Assembly: GCA_937886325.1 (NCBI GenBank)
Contig: CALABV010000077.1
Coordinates: 1-6,477, forward strand
Direction of reading: 5' to 3'
Source: an uncultured Geobacter sp.
Lineage (GTDB): Bacteria; Desulfobacterota; Desulfuromonadia; Geobacterales; Geobacteraceae
Length of the DNA: 6,477 nucleotides
Position 1 is the stretch's first letter. Every line of letters starts with the position of its first letter. The translations under genes and the position numbers were made by a program. Below, one piece after another: positions 5,358 through 6,477 of the stretch. The notes beneath the pieces were generated by a model. That model saw only the letters and a list, made by a program, of their open reading frames with translations, was not told the origin of the DNA and searched no databases.

Positions 5358-6477
5358 ATGAGTAACGAGAATTTTATGTCGAAGCGGTGGATAATTGCCG
5401 CCGCGGGTGTGGTAATCCAGCTTCTGCTGGGTACCGTGTATGCTTGGTCTGTATTCGTCAAGCCTATCATGGCCGCTACCGGTTGGGAAAAAACGGCGGT
5501 AGCCACGACCTTCATGATCATCATCGGCATGATTGGTCTTTCAGCCGCCTTCGGCGGGATGCTGGTGGACAAGAAGGGCCCCCGCTTCGCCGCGACGCTT
5601 GGCGTCATTCTGTATGGTATCGGTACCATGCTTGCCTTCGTGGCAATCAAGACCGGTAACATATGGATCCTCTATTTGGGCTATGGTGTCATCGGCGGCG
5701 CCGGTAACGGATTGGCCTACGTAGTACCCATCGCTACCCTGATTCGCTGGTTCCCGGACAGGCGTGGTCTGATTACCGGGTTGGCCGTAATGGGCTTCGG
5801 TCTGGGCGCCTTTTTCGTCGGCAAGATTGTTCCCGGTCTCATCAACAGCATGGGCGTAGCAACTGCATTTCTTGCTCTTGGTGTCGTGTATCTGGTCGGC
5901 AACGCTTTGGCTGCAACTCAGCTCTATAATCCGCCGGCAGGATGGCTCCCCGACGGATTTACCCCCTCAGCAAAAACTGTTTCGGCCGCCGACTCCTTCA
6001 GCTGGGCTGAAGCGAAGAAGACTCCCCAGTGGTACATGATCTGGGGCATGTTGTTCCTCAACGTGAGCGCGGGCATGGGCCTTCTCTCCAAGCTGTCCCC
6101 CATGGCCCAGGAAGTCATCAGCGCTGCGAAAGGTATCACTGATCCGGCTCAGCTTGCGGTTCTCGGCGGCGGCGTTCTGGCAACCGCGTCCATTTTCAAC
6201 GGCCTCGGCCGTCTCTTCTGGGCTTCCGTTTCCGACAAGATCGGCCGCAAGAACGTGTTCCTGACCATGTTCGCCACCCAGGCAGCACTCTATTTCTACC
6301 TGCCGCAGGTTACCGACGTGACCATCTTTACCGTTATCGCCTGCTACCTGCTCGCCTGTCTCGGCGGCGGATTCGCGGTCATGCCGGCATTCGCGGCCGA
6401 CTCCTTCGGCCCGACCTACATCGGCAAGGTGTACGGTTTCGTTCTTACCGCCTGGGGCGCGGCGGGTGTTGCCGGCG
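5358..6477 (+). CDS. OFA-family (oxalate/formate antiporter-like) major facilitator transporter, C-terminus cut
   Basis: The first 373 residues are present; the frame runs open off the window end. Hydrophobic segments appear near 11-33, 46-68, 77-97, 101-124, 137-158, 167-187, 226-246, 268-290, 298-316, 321-344 and from 357, fitting a 12-helix inner-membrane carrier. The MFS motif A loop appears after helix 2 (GGMLVDKKGPR, 66-76) and again after helix 8 (SDKIGRKN, 292-299). OFA-type signatures include LLGTVYAWSVF near the start, the NPPAGW linker at 191-196, N-G-x-G-R with Arg285 in helix 8, and the GKVYGFVLTAWGAAGVAG stretch at 356-373. OxlT of Oxalobacter uses an arginine in helix 8 for oxalate; Arg285 may be its counterpart. 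Beside fdhA, formate or a related carboxylate is a reasonable substrate, but OFA members also carry lactate and others. The gene has its own promoter. Confidence 0.88.
   Translation, partial: MSNENFMSKRWIIAAAGVVIQLLLGTVYAWSVFVKPIMAATGWEKTAVATTFMIIIGMIGLSAAFGGMLVDKKGPRFAATLGVILYGIGTMLAFVAIKTGNIWILYLGYGVIGGAGNGLAYVVPIATLIRWFPDRRGLITGLAVMGFGLGAFFVGKIVPGLINSMGVATAFLALGVVYLVGNALAATQLYNPPAGWLPDGFTPSAKTVSAADSFSWAEAKKTPQWYMIWGMLFLNVSAGMGLLSKLSPMAQEVISAAKGITDPAQLAVLGGGVLATASIFNGLGRLFWASVSDKIGRKNVFLTMFATQAALYFYLPQVTDVTIFTVIACYLLACLGGGFAVMPAFAADSFGPTYIGKVYGFVLTAWGAAGVAG

Overview
The window looks like a chromosomal segment of an anaerobic bacterium that uses selenocysteine and molybdenum or tungsten in formate metabolism. 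Genes are moderately GC-rich and all lie on the + strand. The combination of a NuoF-like subunit tail, NuoG-like ferredoxin proteins, a selenocysteine formate dehydrogenase and an OFA-family transporter recalls Desulfobacterota (former Deltaproteobacteria: Geobacter/Pelobacter-like or syntrophic lineages). That taxonomic placement is inference; no phylogenetic marker is present.

Layout. (1) 1-66: the last 21 codons of a [4Fe-4S] protein, probably the C-terminus of a NuoF/HydB/HylB-type flavoprotein. (2) 67-221: a spacer with repeated and inverted copies of AAGGCTGAAG. (3) 222-1139: a 305-residue NuoG-like ferredoxin-relay protein with a TTG start, closed by a very strong intrinsic terminator at 1173-1217. 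(4) 1218-2223: about 1 kb without a credible gene. It has a GC-rich half with inverted repeats and an AT-rich half. Inside the AT-rich half is a compact GC-rich hairpin cluster ending in six T (1802-1875). A second structured block (2029-2146) precedes the next gene. (5) 2224-4932: one long gene for a selenocysteine formate dehydrogenase alpha subunit (902 residues), read through an in-frame TGA at 3280-3282 that is followed by a bacterial SECIS hairpin. (6) 4968-5001: an intrinsic terminator. (7) 5060-5088: a good sigma70-type promoter with a leader of about 260 nt containing two hairpins. (8) 5358-6477: an OFA-family major facilitator transporter, cut by the window end.

How the parts fit. 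FdhA oxidises formate (or reduces CO2) at its Mo/W-selenocysteine site and passes electrons along its own N-terminal Fe-S chain. The 305-residue protein repeats that chain without the catalytic domain, so it probably wires FdhA to the NuoF-like flavoprotein encoded just upstream, giving an NAD(P)-linked, possibly electron-bifurcating, complex. The transporter may move formate, oxalate or another small carboxylate. Terminators and the separate promoter imply at least three transcription units.

Main points for a second look: the selenocysteine codon that naive gene calling reads as a stop; the catalytic-domain-less paralogue of FdhA's N-terminus; and the structured, gene-free kilobase upstream of fdhA.
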